Positions 18,286 to 26,910 of a DNA stretch of 46,828 nucleotides are shown one piece after another; positions within the stretch are counted from its first letter, which is position 1, and every line of letters begins with the position of its first letter. Source of the stretch: Chryseobacterium gleum (lineage in GTDB: Bacteria; Bacteroidota; Bacteroidia; Flavobacteriales_D; Crocinitomicaceae); the NCBI GenBank assembly GCA_945897755.1, contig CAMDGH010000009.1, positions 1-46,828 of the forward strand, written 5' to 3'. A program made the translations under genes and the position numbers. The notes under the pieces were generated by a model that ran no database searches, was not told where the DNA came from, and worked only from the letters and a program-made list of their open reading frames with translations.

Positions 18286-19485
18286 TTATATTTTTGTTTC
18301 TTGAATGGCCTTTTTTATAATTTCACTTGCTTTTACGATTTCGGCTTCAGTGATTGTTAAAGGGGGGGATAATCGAAAGCTATAAGGGTGCGAAAGAAAC
18401 CAAAAACTGATTAATCCATTTGATAAACAATGCTTAACCACTTTTTCTACCCGTTCGAAAGAGATCATGTCAAAGGCAAACATCATTCCTTCGCGTCTGA
18501 TTTCTATTATTTCTTCTTCTGACGCTAAGAGTGTTTGGAGTAACTTCCCTTTTCGTTCGACTTCGATAAAATCTACCTCGGTAGTAATTATATTTAAAAA
18601 TGCATTAGCAGCAGCAGCGATTAATGCATTTCCTCCAAAAGTTGTAATGTGTCCTAGCATGGGAGAATGAGTAAATACACTTAGATTTTCTTGAGAACTC
18701 ACAAGTGCTCCAATCGGTAAACCTCCTCCAAGTGCTTTGCCTAGCGTAAGTATATCAGGTATTATTCCGTATTTTTCAAAAGCAAAAAGTAATCCAGCTC
18801 TACCCATACCGCACTGAATTTCATCAAAAATGAGTAAGGTTCCTGTTTGATTACATCGGTTTTTTAATGCTTTAAGAAATGTTTGAGAGGCTGCTCGTAC
18901 TCCAGCATCTCCCTGTATGGGCTCTAAAATTACCCCTGCGGTTTTTGTGGTAATTCGATCAAGGTCTTCGAGTTTATTTAAAGTTAAGAATTGAATATCG
19001 GGTAGAAGTGGTCGAAATGCTTGCTTTTTAATTTCATTCCCTGATACACTTAGTGAACCATGTGTGCTTCCATGATAAGAACCTCTGAAAGAAATGATTT
19101 CTGTTCTTTTTGTGACGCGTTTGGCTAGTTTTAATGCCGCTTCGTTTGCTTCCGTTCCTGAGTTTACTGGATAAACAGTGTTTAATGTGTCAGGAAGTAG
19201 CGAACTTAGTTTTTTACAAAATGCTAATGGTGCATCTTGAATAAATTCGCCATATACCATTACGTGTAAATGCTTTTCAGCCTGATCTTTTATTGCTTGA
19301 ATGATTTTAGGGTGACTGTGACCAATATTTGTCACGGCGACACCTGCAATCATGTCCATATAGCATTTGCCTTTCTTGTCAATAATGTAAATGCCTTCTG
19401 CGTAATCAACTTCTATTAAATAGGGAAAAGGATTTGTTTGCCCCTGGAAAGAAAGAAATGCTTCGCGCGTTGAATTTTCCGACAT
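18286..19485 (-). CDS. Class-III aminotransferase (ornithine/acetylornithine type)
   Basis: This PLP-dependent omega-aminotransferase has 399 residues from the ATG at 19485; a TTG one codon earlier is less likely. Family features include VNSGTEANEAALKLAK (substrate/cofactor phosphate site), RGSYHGSTHGSLSVSG, the EPIQGDAG motif and FDEIQCGMGRAG. The Schiff-base lysine lies in LTLGKALGGGLPIG, about residue 250. The length and motifs fit acetylornithine, succinylornithine, 4-aminobutyrate or ornithine aminotransferases, which cannot be separated by eye. Its start is 4 bases past the stop of the transketolase C-subunit gene, so it is cotranscribed with the split transketolase. Confidence 0.85.
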   Translation of the reverse strand: MSENSTREAFLSFQGQTNPFPYLIEVDYAEGIYIIDKKGKCYMDMIAGVAVTNIGHSHPKIIQAIKDQAEKHLHVMVYGEFIQDAPLAFCKKLSSLLPDTLNTVYPVNSGTEANEAALKLAKRVTKRTEIISFRGSYHGSTHGSLSVSGNEIKKQAFRPLLPDIQFLTLNKLEDLDRITTKTAGVILEPIQGDAGVRAASQTFLKALKNRCNQTGTLLIFDEIQCGMGRAGLLFAFEKYGIIPDILTLGKALGGGLPIGALVSSQENLSVFTHSPMLGHITTFGGNALIAAAANAFLNIITTEVDFIEVERKGKLLQTLLASEEEIIEIRREGMMFAFDMISFERVEKVVKHCLSNGLISFWFLSHPYSFRLSPPLTITEAEIVKASEIIKKAIQETKI

Positions 19486-19489
19486 CAAT

Positions 19490-20449
19490 TTAACTATTCT
19501 TGCGATTAATTACTTTGTGAACTGCAGCAATGATGTGTTCTGTATCAATTTTATATTTATTCATCAACTCCATAGGGGTACCACTTTCTCCAAATGAATC
19601 AGCTACTGCAATGAATTCTTGAGGAACTAATAAATTACGGGTAATTACTTGCGCAACAGACTCACCTAAACCTCCAGCAATCATGTGTTCTTCTGCAGTA
19701 ACCACACACTTTGTTTTCGAAAGCGAGTTTAACAGTGCTTCTGTATCCAGAGGCTTGATGGTGTGCATGTTTATTAATTCGACAGAAATACCTTGTTTTT
19801 CAAGTGATTTAGCTGCTTCAATGGATTTCCAAACTAAATGACCACAAGCTACAATTGTAACGTCTTTACCTTCGATTAATAGCTCTGCTTTTCCAATTTC
19901 AAACTTCTTCTCAGGATGAGTAAATATTGGCATAACAGGTCTTCCAAAGCGAAGGTATACTGGACCTTCGTGTGCAGCTATTGCAATCGTTGCTTGTTTT
20001 GTTTGGTTATGGTCTGCTGGAACGACTACCGTCATATTTGGTAACATTTTCATCATTCCGATGTCCTCTAATATTTGATGGGTTGCTCCATCTTCGCCTA
20101 AGGTTAATCCTGCATGAGAAGCACATATTTTAACATTCTTGTTAGAATATGCTACAGATTGTCTTATTTGATCGTATACGCGACCTGTTGAGAAGTTCGC
20201 AAAGGTTCCTGTGTATGGAATTTTACCACCAATAGTCATTCCCGCAGCCATGCTGATCATGTTTGCTTCTGCAATTCCTACTTGGAAAAAACGTTCTGAA
20301 AAATCTGCCGCGAAGGCATCCATTTTTAATGACCCTGTTAAGTCGGCACATAAGGCAACTACATTTGGGTTTGTTTTACCTAATTCATGCAATCCTTCTC
20401 CAAATCCAGAACGAGTGTCTTTATGACCGTAAATTTCAATTTCTATCAT
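19490..20449 (-). CDS. Transketolase, C-terminal subunit
   Basis: This 319-residue protein corresponds to the pyrimidine-binding and C-terminal domains of transketolase. It pairs with the separate N-terminal subunit at 21815 to move two-carbon units in the non-oxidative pentose phosphate pathway. Visible features are [22 protein letters not shown] (with the TPP-activating glutamate expected in [17 protein letters not shown]) and [33 protein letters not shown] and a C-terminal transketolase_C domain ([16 protein letters not shown]) follow. Size is typical of split transketolases or DXPS-like subunits. It is separated from its partner by the vWA gene. Confidence 0.92.
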   Translation of the reverse strand: MIEIEIYGHKDTRSGFGEGLHELGKTNPNVVALCADLTGSLKMDAFAADFSERFFQVGIAEANMISMAAGMTIGGKIPYTGTFANFSTGRVYDQIRQSVAYSNKNVKICASHAGLTLGEDGATHQILEDIGMMKMLPNMTVVVPADHNQTKQATIAIAAHEGPVYLRFGRPVMPIFTHPEKKFEIGKAELLIEGKDVTIVACGHLVWKSIEAAKSLEKQGISVELINMHTIKPLDTEALLNSLSKTKCVVTAEEHMIAGGLGESVAQVITRNLLVPQEFIAVADSFGESGTPMELMNKYKIDTEHIIAAVHKVINRKNS

Positions 20450-20458
20450 GTTTTGATG

Positions 20459-21814
20459 TTAAAATGTTAAATTGATTGTTTTATTTGAGTATATTTTGAA
20501 GTCAGAAGTATACGAATATACAGTTGACTTTACGTTTTTCTTTCTATAAATGATACGATAAGTTCCTGGTTGAAGTTGCCATTGACCGCTTTTCAAATAA
20601 GGGCTTAGATTACATACCCAATCCCAGTATCCATCTTTGTTTTTAGTAAGTATTTGCGCTATTAGTAAATCATTTGTTTCATATGCCATGATTCCCGGAG
20701 GATCAATTTCATAGGTATTTGTTTTGTTTTGTTTAATCTCAACAGTTGCGTAAATTCTTGGAAGAGTTAAGATTTCAATAGCGTATTTACCAACAATGTA
20801 TTTTTCGGATAAGTTAATGGCTTGAACATTCAATGTTGTTGTGGGATTTGCCAATTCGATGACTCGTGTAGGGATATTAAATTCTTGCATGGAATTTATC
20901 GATTTTATTTTAAGGAATCCTTGAGGAGCATCAATTTTAATTGTATTGTGAATGTTTTTTTTTATTGTAATGTTTGACATTGTTTTCCTTGGAATGGTAT
21001 TTAAAACAAGATCATATGTGAGTGAAGGGTCTAGAATGAGTGTGTCAGGATTCCCATAACGATTTAAAGTGTGTTGAAATTGGTATTTTAACTCATTTGT
21101 ACCGGCTTTATAAAGAAGAAAGGATACATCGGTCTCCAAAGGTTTTCCTTCGCTATTGTTTAGGTTTAGTTGAACTGTTGTATTAGTTAATACTTTATTG
21201 ACAACATTGTTTAATGCATTTTTAAAAGAGTTCTTCGAATCGGCCTCAGAATAACTACCAATGCATTTGAATTGCTCTAAGTAAGAAAGATCAAGCCCTA
21301 GTCCAATAACAAATGGAGTTATACCTACTTTTTTATCGTGGAGTTTTTTTGCCATAAGACAAGGGTCGTTGTCACAAGCTTCTAGTCCATCGGTAATTAA
21401 AATAATCACATTTCGTGACTCTAGATCGGGGAAGTCTGCAGCTGCAGCTTCTAATGAACGCGCTATTGGTGTAGTTCCTTTTGCCTTTAGTGTTTTAATG
21501 AAACTTTTTATTAAACTAAAATTATCAGGACCAAATGGAATCTCTAATTTAGTATCATTACAATCTTGATAAGTAGCTGTGATAGGAGTCTGATGCCCAT
21601 AAACACGAAGTGCAAGTTCTATGTTTTCACTTTTTGATAAACTATCTACAGTTTGGATCAATAGTTCTTTTGCTGCCTCTATTCGCGTTTGATCCCCCCA
21701 AGGAGCATTCATGCTATTTGATGCGTCTAATATGAAAAGTATTCGGGTGAGTTTTTCTTGTCCGCTTGCCAAAAGAGAACATATTAGAAATAGTATGCTA
21801 AAAAGATGTTTCAA
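20459..21814 (-). CDS. Exported von Willebrand factor A domain protein
   Basis: This 451-residue secreted or periplasmic protein has a signal peptide (residues 1-19, LFSILFLICSLLASGQ) followed at once by a vWA domain. All MIDAS metal-site positions are present: DASNS (D30, S32, S34), GTTP (T115) and TDG (D142), so it can probably bind a metal-dependent ligand. A C-terminal half of about 230 residues looks beta-rich and has no motif I recognise. The start is TTG, placed directly after the TAA of the transketolase N gene with no spacer; no ATG would keep the signal peptide. It lies inside the transketolase operon. Its partner and function are unknown. Confidence 0.82.
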   Translation of the reverse strand: MKHLFSILFLICSLLASGQEKLTRILFILDASNSMNAPWGDQTRIEAAKELLIQTVDSLSKSENIELALRVYGHQTPITATYQDCNDTKLEIPFGPDNFSLIKSFIKTLKAKGTTPIARSLEAAAADFPDLESRNVIILITDGLEACDNDPCLMAKKLHDKKVGITPFVIGLGLDLSYLEQFKCIGSYSEADSKNSFKNALNNVVNKVLTNTTVQLNLNNSEGKPLETDVSFLLYKAGTNELKYQFQHTLNRYGNPDTLILDPSLTYDLVLNTIPRKTMSNITIKKNIHNTIKIDAPQGFLKIKSINSMQEFNIPTRVIELANPTTTLNVQAINLSEKYIVGKYAIEILTLPRIYATVEIKQNKTNTYEIDPPGIMAYETNDLLIAQILTKNKDGYWDWVCNLSPYLKSGQWQLQPGTYRIIYRKKNVKSTVYSYTSDFKIYSNKTINLTF

Positions 21815-22657
21815 TTAATAATCTCCAAGTGTTTCTTCTAATTGATTAAGGGCATCTTCTAGTTGAGCTGCATTTGGAGCAACACCATGCCATTTATGAC
21901 TTCCTTCCATAAAGTCTACCCCTTTTCCCATTTCTGTTTTCATGATAATTACGGAGGGCTTTCCCTTACCGGAACCTTCTTTTGCTTTTTTTAGTGTTTC
22001 TTTAATTTCATCAATGTTGTGTCCGTCCATTTCATAAACAATCCAACCAAAAGCATGCCATTTGTCAGCGAGACTTCCAAGAGGCATTACATCTTCGACA
22101 TCGCCATCTATTTGTCGTCCATTAAAATCGATAGTAGCAATTAAATTGTCAACTTTTTTACCAGCAGCATAGATAGCGGCTTCCCAAATTTGTCCTTCTT
22201 GCAACTCTCCATCACCATGAAGGGTGTATACAAGGGATGAATCTTGATTTAATTTTTTTACTTCTGCTGTTCCAATAGCACAGGATAAACCTTGACCAAG
22301 AGATCCTGAAGCCATTCTAATGCCAGGGAGTTTTTTGTCTGTACTTGGGTGTCCCTGAAGTTTTGACCCTAACTTCCTAAATGTACCTAAGAGGTTTTTC
22401 GGGAAATAACCTGCTCGAGATAAAACACTATACCAAACTGGAGAAATATGTCCATTTGATAAAAAGAAAATATCTTCATTATGACCATCCATCGAAAATG
22501 GGCTAGGATTATGATTCATAACATCGAAATAAAGTACTGTTAAAAAGTCAGTGCATCCAAGTGAACCTCCAGGGTGACCCGAATTTACTCCAGCAACCAT
22601 TCGAACGATGTCTCTTCTAACTTGTGATGTGATTTTTTTTAATTCGATTGTATCCAT
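21815..22657 (-). CDS. Transketolase, N-terminal subunit
   Basis: This 280-residue protein is the thiamine-diphosphate-binding N-terminal half of transketolase. The TPP motif is HGDGELQEGQIWEAAIYA with its closing asparagine in IDFNGRQIDG (GDG 148-150, N179). Also visible are NSGHPGGSLGCTDFLTVLYF, FLSNGHISPVWYSVL and GSLGQGLSCAIG, all conserved. It needs the C subunit at 19490 to form a complete active site at the dimer interface. It is the first gene of the four-gene operon, with a candidate promoter -7 box at 22671. Confidence 0.93.
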   Translation of the reverse strand: MDTIELKKITSQVRRDIVRMVAGVNSGHPGGSLGCTDFLTVLYFDVMNHNPSPFSMDGHNEDIFFLSNGHISPVWYSVLSRAGYFPKNLLGTFRKLGSKLQGHPSTDKKLPGIRMASGSLGQGLSCAIGTAEVKKLNQDSSLVYTLHGDGELQEGQIWEAAIYAAGKKVDNLIATIDFNGRQIDGDVEDVMPLGSLADKWHAFGWIVYEMDGHNIDEIKETLKKAKEGSGKGKPSVIIMKTEMGKGVDFMEGSHKWHGVAPNAAQLEDALNQLEETLGDY

Positions 22658-22670
22658 AGTGTTTTTTTTG

Positions 22671-22678
22671 CAAATTTA
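22671..22678 (-). promoter_or_regulatory. Candidate -7 box for the transketolase operon
   Basis: The minus strand reads TAAATTTG, 13 bases upstream of the transketolase N ATG, and matches TAnnTTTG. The -33 region has no clear TTTG. The leader would be very short, a handful of bases. Confidence 0.35.
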
Positions 22679-22794
22679 AAGTTTTCCTTTTGATAATGTA
22701 CCTTTATTTTTAGCTAAATATCTTATTTTGCTAACTGATTAAATTTTATGTTTTTGAATTTAATATTTCAACTATTCATCTAAATCAAGAAGCT

Positions 22795-23439
22795 TTATTT
22801 TAATTCACTAATCGCTTTTTCAGTTCCTATTTTTAGGGTTATATAATCTATTTCTTTTTTTGAATTTCGAGCAGGTGAATATGCTCTTCCGTAGAATATA
22901 ATTTGAAGATGGAGTTTATTCCATCTTTTTTTTGAAAATGTTTTTTTTGCGTCTTTTTCAGTTTCAATCACATTTTTACCACTCGTAATCCCCCATCGAG
23001 TTAATAGACGGTGAATATGAGTGTCTACTGGAAACATGGGGTGACCAAATGCTTGAGACATAACTACAGATGCTGTTTTATGTCCAACACCAGGTAATTC
23101 CTCAAGTAAAGCAATGTTTTCCGGTACTTCTCCAGCATACTTATCAATCAAGATATGGGAGAGCGTATAAATTGCATATGCTTTTTTGGGTGATAAACCG
23201 CAAGGACGAATAATTTGCTGTATTTCGTCAATGCTAAGTAGGATCATTTCAAAAGGCGAACTTGCTTTTAAAAATAAAATAGGTGTTATTTTATTTACAC
23301 GTTCATCCGTGCATTGAGCTGATAGCAAGACAGCGATTAATAAGGTGAATGGACTGTTATGATTTAATGGAATGAGTGTAGTGGGAAAAAGTTTTTCTAA
23401 TTCTGTTACTATGTAATCTGCTTTTTCTTTCTTTGTCAT
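22795..23439 (-). CDS. nth: Endonuclease III lacking the iron-sulfur loop
   Basis: This bifunctional DNA glycosylase/AP lyase removes oxidised pyrimidines in base-excision repair. The start is ATG at 23439, giving 214 residues; a TTG one codon earlier is less likely. The helix-hairpin-helix LPGVGHKTASVV with catalytic K121 and the catalytic aspartate D139 in FPVDTHIHRLLTRWG match E. coli Nth K120 and D138. The family normally ends with four cysteines (Cx6Cx2Cx5C) that hold a 4Fe-4S cluster. Here the C-terminal segment LQIIFYGRAYSPARNSKKEIDY has none, so the cluster is absent. It is divergent to a small ORF. Confidence 0.9.
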   Translation of the reverse strand: MTKKEKADYIVTELEKLFPTTLIPLNHNSPFTLLIAVLLSAQCTDERVNKITPILFLKASSPFEMILLSIDEIQQIIRPCGLSPKKAYAIYTLSHILIDKYAGEVPENIALLEELPGVGHKTASVVMSQAFGHPMFPVDTHIHRLLTRWGITSGKNVIETEKDAKKTFSKKRWNKLHLQIIFYGRAYSPARNSKKEIDYITLKIGTEKAISELK

Positions 23440-23445
23440 CAAATA

Positions 23446-23691
23446 ATGTGTATAATGATTTTTCCTTGTTTTAGAAAGTTAAGTAATAGTCGCGTTTTTT
23501 ATAAAATCAATTCGGATATCGAGTTTGAAGAATTAACTTTTATTGGAAATAAGGTAAAGCACAATTTAATTTCAGCTATTCAATTCCCTGAATTGTTAAA
23601 AATTAAAGACATGCTTAGTTTAAATACACCATCTTATCTTTTATCGTCAAAGAAAGAATGGGAATCTTATATTAATGATCGAACGAAATAA
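23446..23691 (+). CDS. Small hypothetical protein
   Basis: An 81-residue ORF starts 7 bases from the divergent nth start, with an alternative ATG at 23455. Composition is protein-like: lysine and glutamate rich, with a central FEELTFIGNKVKHNLISAIQF and an acidic tail. I recognise no domain, signal or membrane segment. It ends 17 bases before the stop of the converging wzc-like gene. In AT-rich DNA a frame of this length can arise by chance, so I call it tentative. Confidence 0.4.
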   Translation: MCIMIFPCFRKLSNSRVFYKINSDIEFEELTFIGNKVKHNLISAIQFPELLKIKDMLSLNTPSYLLSSKKEWESYINDRTK

Positions 23692-23708
23692 TTTTTTTCT
23701 AAAATAGT

Positions 23709-26090
23709 TTATTTAGAATTGAATATTTTTTTAAACCATGGTTTTTCAATTTCTTCCAAAACACCGTATCCATATCCATATCCATATCCGTATCCATATC
23801 CATATCCACGTTTATGTTGAGTACCATTCAGAAGTACTGCCATATTAGGTAGTTTACCTTCTTTATATAAGGTTTCCGGAATGGTGAGTAATCGTTTATC
23901 TAGGTATTCTGTACGTGTCACATAAATGATGATGTCTGAATATTTTGTTATGAGTAATGTGTCAGTAACTGGTCCTACGGGTGCAGTATCAACCACAATG
24001 TAATCATAGGATTCTTTTAAGGTATCAAAAAGTGTCTGCAAACGATCATTCATGAGTAATTCAGAAGGATTTGGAGGGATATCTCCAGAAGGCAATATGT
24101 CAAATGGAGTTATTTGGTTTGCTGGTAAAATTAGTTCTGAAAGATCTAATTTCAAATTCAAAATGTAATTTGTAACTCCTTTTTTATTAGTTAAATTTAA
24201 ATATTCCAATAGTTTAGGAGCTCTTAAATCCATCCCAATAAGTAGCACTCTTTTTTTTGTCAAAGCGAGAGTGGATGCTAAATTAAGTGACACAAATGAT
24301 TTACCTTCTTTTGCAATGGTGGAAGTAGTAAATATGACTTTGCAATTGTCTTGTATTGTTGCGTTTAAAAAATCAAGGTTTGTTCTTAATAATCGGAATG
24401 ATTCTGAGATACTATTGTTTGAATGAGTTGATATAACAATTTTATTCGTCGTATTATCCATTTCTGACAATGGTATATCCCCTATATAGGGGAGGTTAAA
24501 ATTATCTAAGTCTCTTTTACTATGTACTTTGGTGTCTAATAGTTTCTGAACATAGATTATAAGAATAGGAAGGATTAAACCAATTAGGATTGCGATTAAT
24601 ACGATTATTTTCTTTTTTGGAGAAACAATTACTCCATCGCTATATGCATAATCAATTATTTTAGTATTAGACAGAGTAACAGCTAAGGATAATGATGTTT
24701 CTTCTCTCTTTTGAAGAAGGTAAAGGTAGAGGGATTCTTTGATTTGTTGTTGACGCGCTATTTCCTTAAAATCTTTTTCTTGTCTTGGGGCAGAAGTTAG
24801 CTTAGATTCAATTTCATTGTTTTGTCTTTCTAATGCATTGTTTTTGATTTTTAACGAGTTTCTTTGATTGAACAAACTTTGCTTTAGGTTTGAACGTAAA
24901 CCGGAGATTTGATTGTCTAAATTTAAAAGAATTGGATTTTTTTCACTTGAATTGTTAGAGAGTTTGTTTCTTTCAAGTTGAAGCGAATTTATAGACTCTA
25001 CTGTTTTTTCAATGGAAGGATTTGCAATACCTATGTTTGAGGGTATTAATTGCCCTTCTTTGTTAGAGGATACAAAATCATTTATGTATTCAGCTAATTT
25101 TAATTGAGTAGAATTTTCAAGAAGTAATTTATCGTTCTCACTTTCGTTTTGAAAAAATAATGCCGCATTTGTACTTAGGTCAAATATCTTATTTGATGAT
25201 TTGAAATCGGAAACTGAATGTTCCACATCAGACAATTCTTTTGTTATGAATGTTAAACGTTCATTTATGAACAAAAGTGTGTTTTTTGCCACTTGATTTT
25301 TATCAGATATAGCATCTTTTGAATGTTGATCTATGATGGTATTGATAATCGCTTTTCCTTCATCTATATTGGCTGTTTTCAGTTCTATTTTTATGGCACT
25401 AGATTCTACATTTACCGCATCGATTTTAATTTGTTTTTGATAACCATCAATAACATCATCAAATTTTGAAATTTTAATTACAACACTTTTTTGTATTATC
25501 GCAGTTAAATTTGTGTTTTTTGGAAGTATAATTATTTCTCCAATCGAACTTTTAAATTTTTTGCCAAATAGCTGTTGACTGCTTGTTTTATGAATTTCAT
25601 CTTTAAATGAAAATGATGAAGGACTCAAAATTTTAATATTAAATAAGGCACTTTTGTCGAAGATAGAGGAGTCTCCGTTAACTAAATTTAATGTTATATA
25701 CGTATTATTAAAAAGTTTTTTCTTTATAAAACCCAGATCCTCACTATAAGAAATATTAGTTTTAAGTTCGGCAACTACTTTAGATAAAATGGTCCTGGAT
25801 TTAAGTATTTCAATTTCGTTTTCAAGTTTGCTTTTTACTCCACCTAAGTCAAATCCCATATCGGAAAATGAACTAAGTTGCGATGTTAAATTGTCTTTTT
25901 GATCGTCTTTAACTAAAATACTAGCGGATACACTATAATTAGGAGTTGAATAATGTAAGTAAATAAAAGATAAAGTTATTGTTATAAATGTAGATAAAAC
26001 AAGCCATTTCCAATGTATAAGGTATGGAATCAATAAATCTTTGATATTGATATTTGATTCTATCTCGTTGATATCTTTATTTTCAATCAT
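23709..26090 (-). CDS. Wzc-like polysaccharide co-polymerase with tyrosine autokinase
   Basis: This inner-membrane protein controls chain length and export of capsule or EPS and autophosphorylates on tyrosine. The 793 residues comprise an N-terminal Wzz domain with a membrane helix near 30-48, a long coiled-coil periplasmic region, and a second helix near 500-520 (KIIVLIAILIGLILPILIIYVQ). The bacterial tyrosine kinase domain follows. Walker A is TSTIAKEGKS (about residues 590-600), A' is LLIGMDLRAPKL and Walker B is YIVVDTAPVG (about 700). The A' motif reads GMDLR rather than the common DxDLR. A glycine-tyrosine repeat with seven tyrosines lies near residues 762-776, the likely phosphorylation cluster. 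The start overlaps the wza stop (ATGA). Confidence 0.92.
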   Translation of the reverse strand: MIENKDINEIESNINIKDLLIPYLIHWKWLVLSTFITITLSFIYLHYSTPNYSVSASILVKDDQKDNLTSQLSSFSDMGFDLGGVKSKLENEIEILKSRTILSKVVAELKTNISYSEDLGFIKKKLFNNTYITLNLVNGDSSIFDKSALFNIKILSPSSFSFKDEIHKTSSQQLFGKKFKSSIGEIIILPKNTNLTAIIQKSVVIKISKFDDVIDGYQKQIKIDAVNVESSAIKIELKTANIDEGKAIINTIIDQHSKDAISDKNQVAKNTLLFINERLTFITKELSDVEHSVSDFKSSNKIFDLSTNAALFFQNESENDKLLLENSTQLKLAEYINDFVSSNKEGQLIPSNIGIANPSIEKTVESINSLQLERNKLSNNSSEKNPILLNLDNQISGLRSNLKQSLFNQRNSLKIKNNALERQNNEIESKLTSAPRQEKDFKEIARQQQIKESLYLYLLQKREETSLSLAVTLSNTKIIDYAYSDGVIVSPKKKIIVLIAILIGLILPILIIYVQKLLDTKVHSKRDLDNFNLPYIGDIPLSEMDNTTNKIVISTHSNNSISESFRLLRTNLDFLNATIQDNCKVIFTTSTIAKEGKSFVSLNLASTLALTKKRVLLIGMDLRAPKLLEYLNLTNKKGVTNYILNLKLDLSELILPANQITPFDILPSGDIPPNPSELLMNDRLQTLFDTLKESYDYIVVDTAPVGPVTDTLLITKYSDIIIYVTRTEYLDKRLLTIPETLYKEGKLPNMAVLLNGTQHKRGYGYGYGYGYGYGYGVLEEIEKPWFKKIFNSK
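23766..23807 (-). repeat. Seven 6-bp units encoding the Gly-Tyr tail of Wzc
   Basis: Seven tandem GGATAT or GGATAC hexamers on the minus strand encode (Gly-Tyr)7. Each unit is two codons, so gain or loss by slippage changes the number of tyrosines without shifting the frame. The 17 codons after it stay in frame. Confidence 0.9.
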
Positions 26091-26839
26091 TTAGATAATA
26101 CGTTTATTGTTGTTATTAATAAGGATGCAACTGATATAAACACTCCTGCAGCTGAACTTACTGCCGAAGAATTTATTTTTGATTTATTTGCTTCTATATA
26201 AATAATGTCATTTTGATTCACATAGTAAACAGGAGAGTTTAAAATAGCTTTACTTGTTAAATCTATCCTATATTCTTTTTTGATGTTGTTTTCTTCTCGT
26301 ATTACAAGAATGTTTTTTCTGAGTGCTGAAATATTTAAATCACCTGCTACTCCAAGTGCTTGAATTAGTGTGAATCGATCGTTTGGAATTTGAATCGTTC
26401 CAGGATTTTTAACATCTCCCAAAATAGTTATTTTAAAATTCTGAATTTGTATGGATACAATTGGAGATTTTAAATAGGTTTGAATTTCGGTTTTAATAAG
26501 TTCTGTTGCTTCCTCGATATTGAGTCCTGTTAATTTTATTTTTCCAATCAACGGGAAATCGATTTCTCCCTGTGAATTTATTAAATAACCGTTTTGAGTA
26601 GGTGTACCTGCAGTATATCCTCTGTTAGTGTTTGTTGATGATGGGAAATTAAATAGTTTTAATGATTCCTCTTCTGCACCAAATACAAGTATACTTAAAA
26701 GATCATCTGGTTTTAAAGTGACTGATGTTTTTGATGTCGTAACATTATTATCACTGTTGCCTTGGAAATAGATAAAGTCTTTACTTTTTGCACATGAAGT
26801 AAATAGTAAAACAAAAAAAGAGATATATATGATCTTCAT
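26087..26839 (-). CDS. Wza-like polysaccharide export lipoprotein
   Basis: This outer-membrane lipoprotein is predicted to form the export channel for the surface polysaccharide. Choosing the ATG at 26839 gives a 250-residue protein with a short lipoprotein signal (MKIIYISFFVLLFTSCAKSK, Cys16); six extra codons upstream are not needed. The Poly_export domain is visible in VTLKPDDLLSILVFG and GYLINSQGEIDFPLIGKIKLTGL. An SLBB-like segment ITILGDVKNPGTIQIPNDRFTLIQALGVAGDL follows. A C-terminal hydrophobic segment (SAAGVFISVASLLITTINVLS) could be the pore helix of Wza. It is coupled to the Wzc-like gene by a 4-base overlap. Confidence 0.88.
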   Translation of the reverse strand: MKIIYISFFVLLFTSCAKSKDFIYFQGNSDNNVTTSKTSVTLKPDDLLSILVFGAEEESLKLFNFPSSTNTNRGYTAGTPTQNGYLINSQGEIDFPLIGKIKLTGLNIEEATELIKTEIQTYLKSPIVSIQIQNFKITILGDVKNPGTIQIPNDRFTLIQALGVAGDLNISALRKNILVIREENNIKKEYRIDLTSKAILNSPVYYVNQNDIIYIEANKSKINSSAVSSAAGVFISVASLLITTINVLSK

Positions 26840-26910
26840 TAATGTAAATTTGTTCAAAAAATAGAGCTAATGTACTAATTATTTTGGGTTACTTATTAAA
26901 TTATCAAAAA

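Noticed and set aside
20459-21814. MoxR-vWA chaperone pair
   Set aside because: No MoxR-type AAA ATPase is adjacent, and the vWA protein is exported.
23692-23717. Inverted repeat TCTAAA...TTTAGA as a terminator
   Set aside because: The T-run is on the wrong side for either strand and the right arm overlaps the region of the wzc stop codon.
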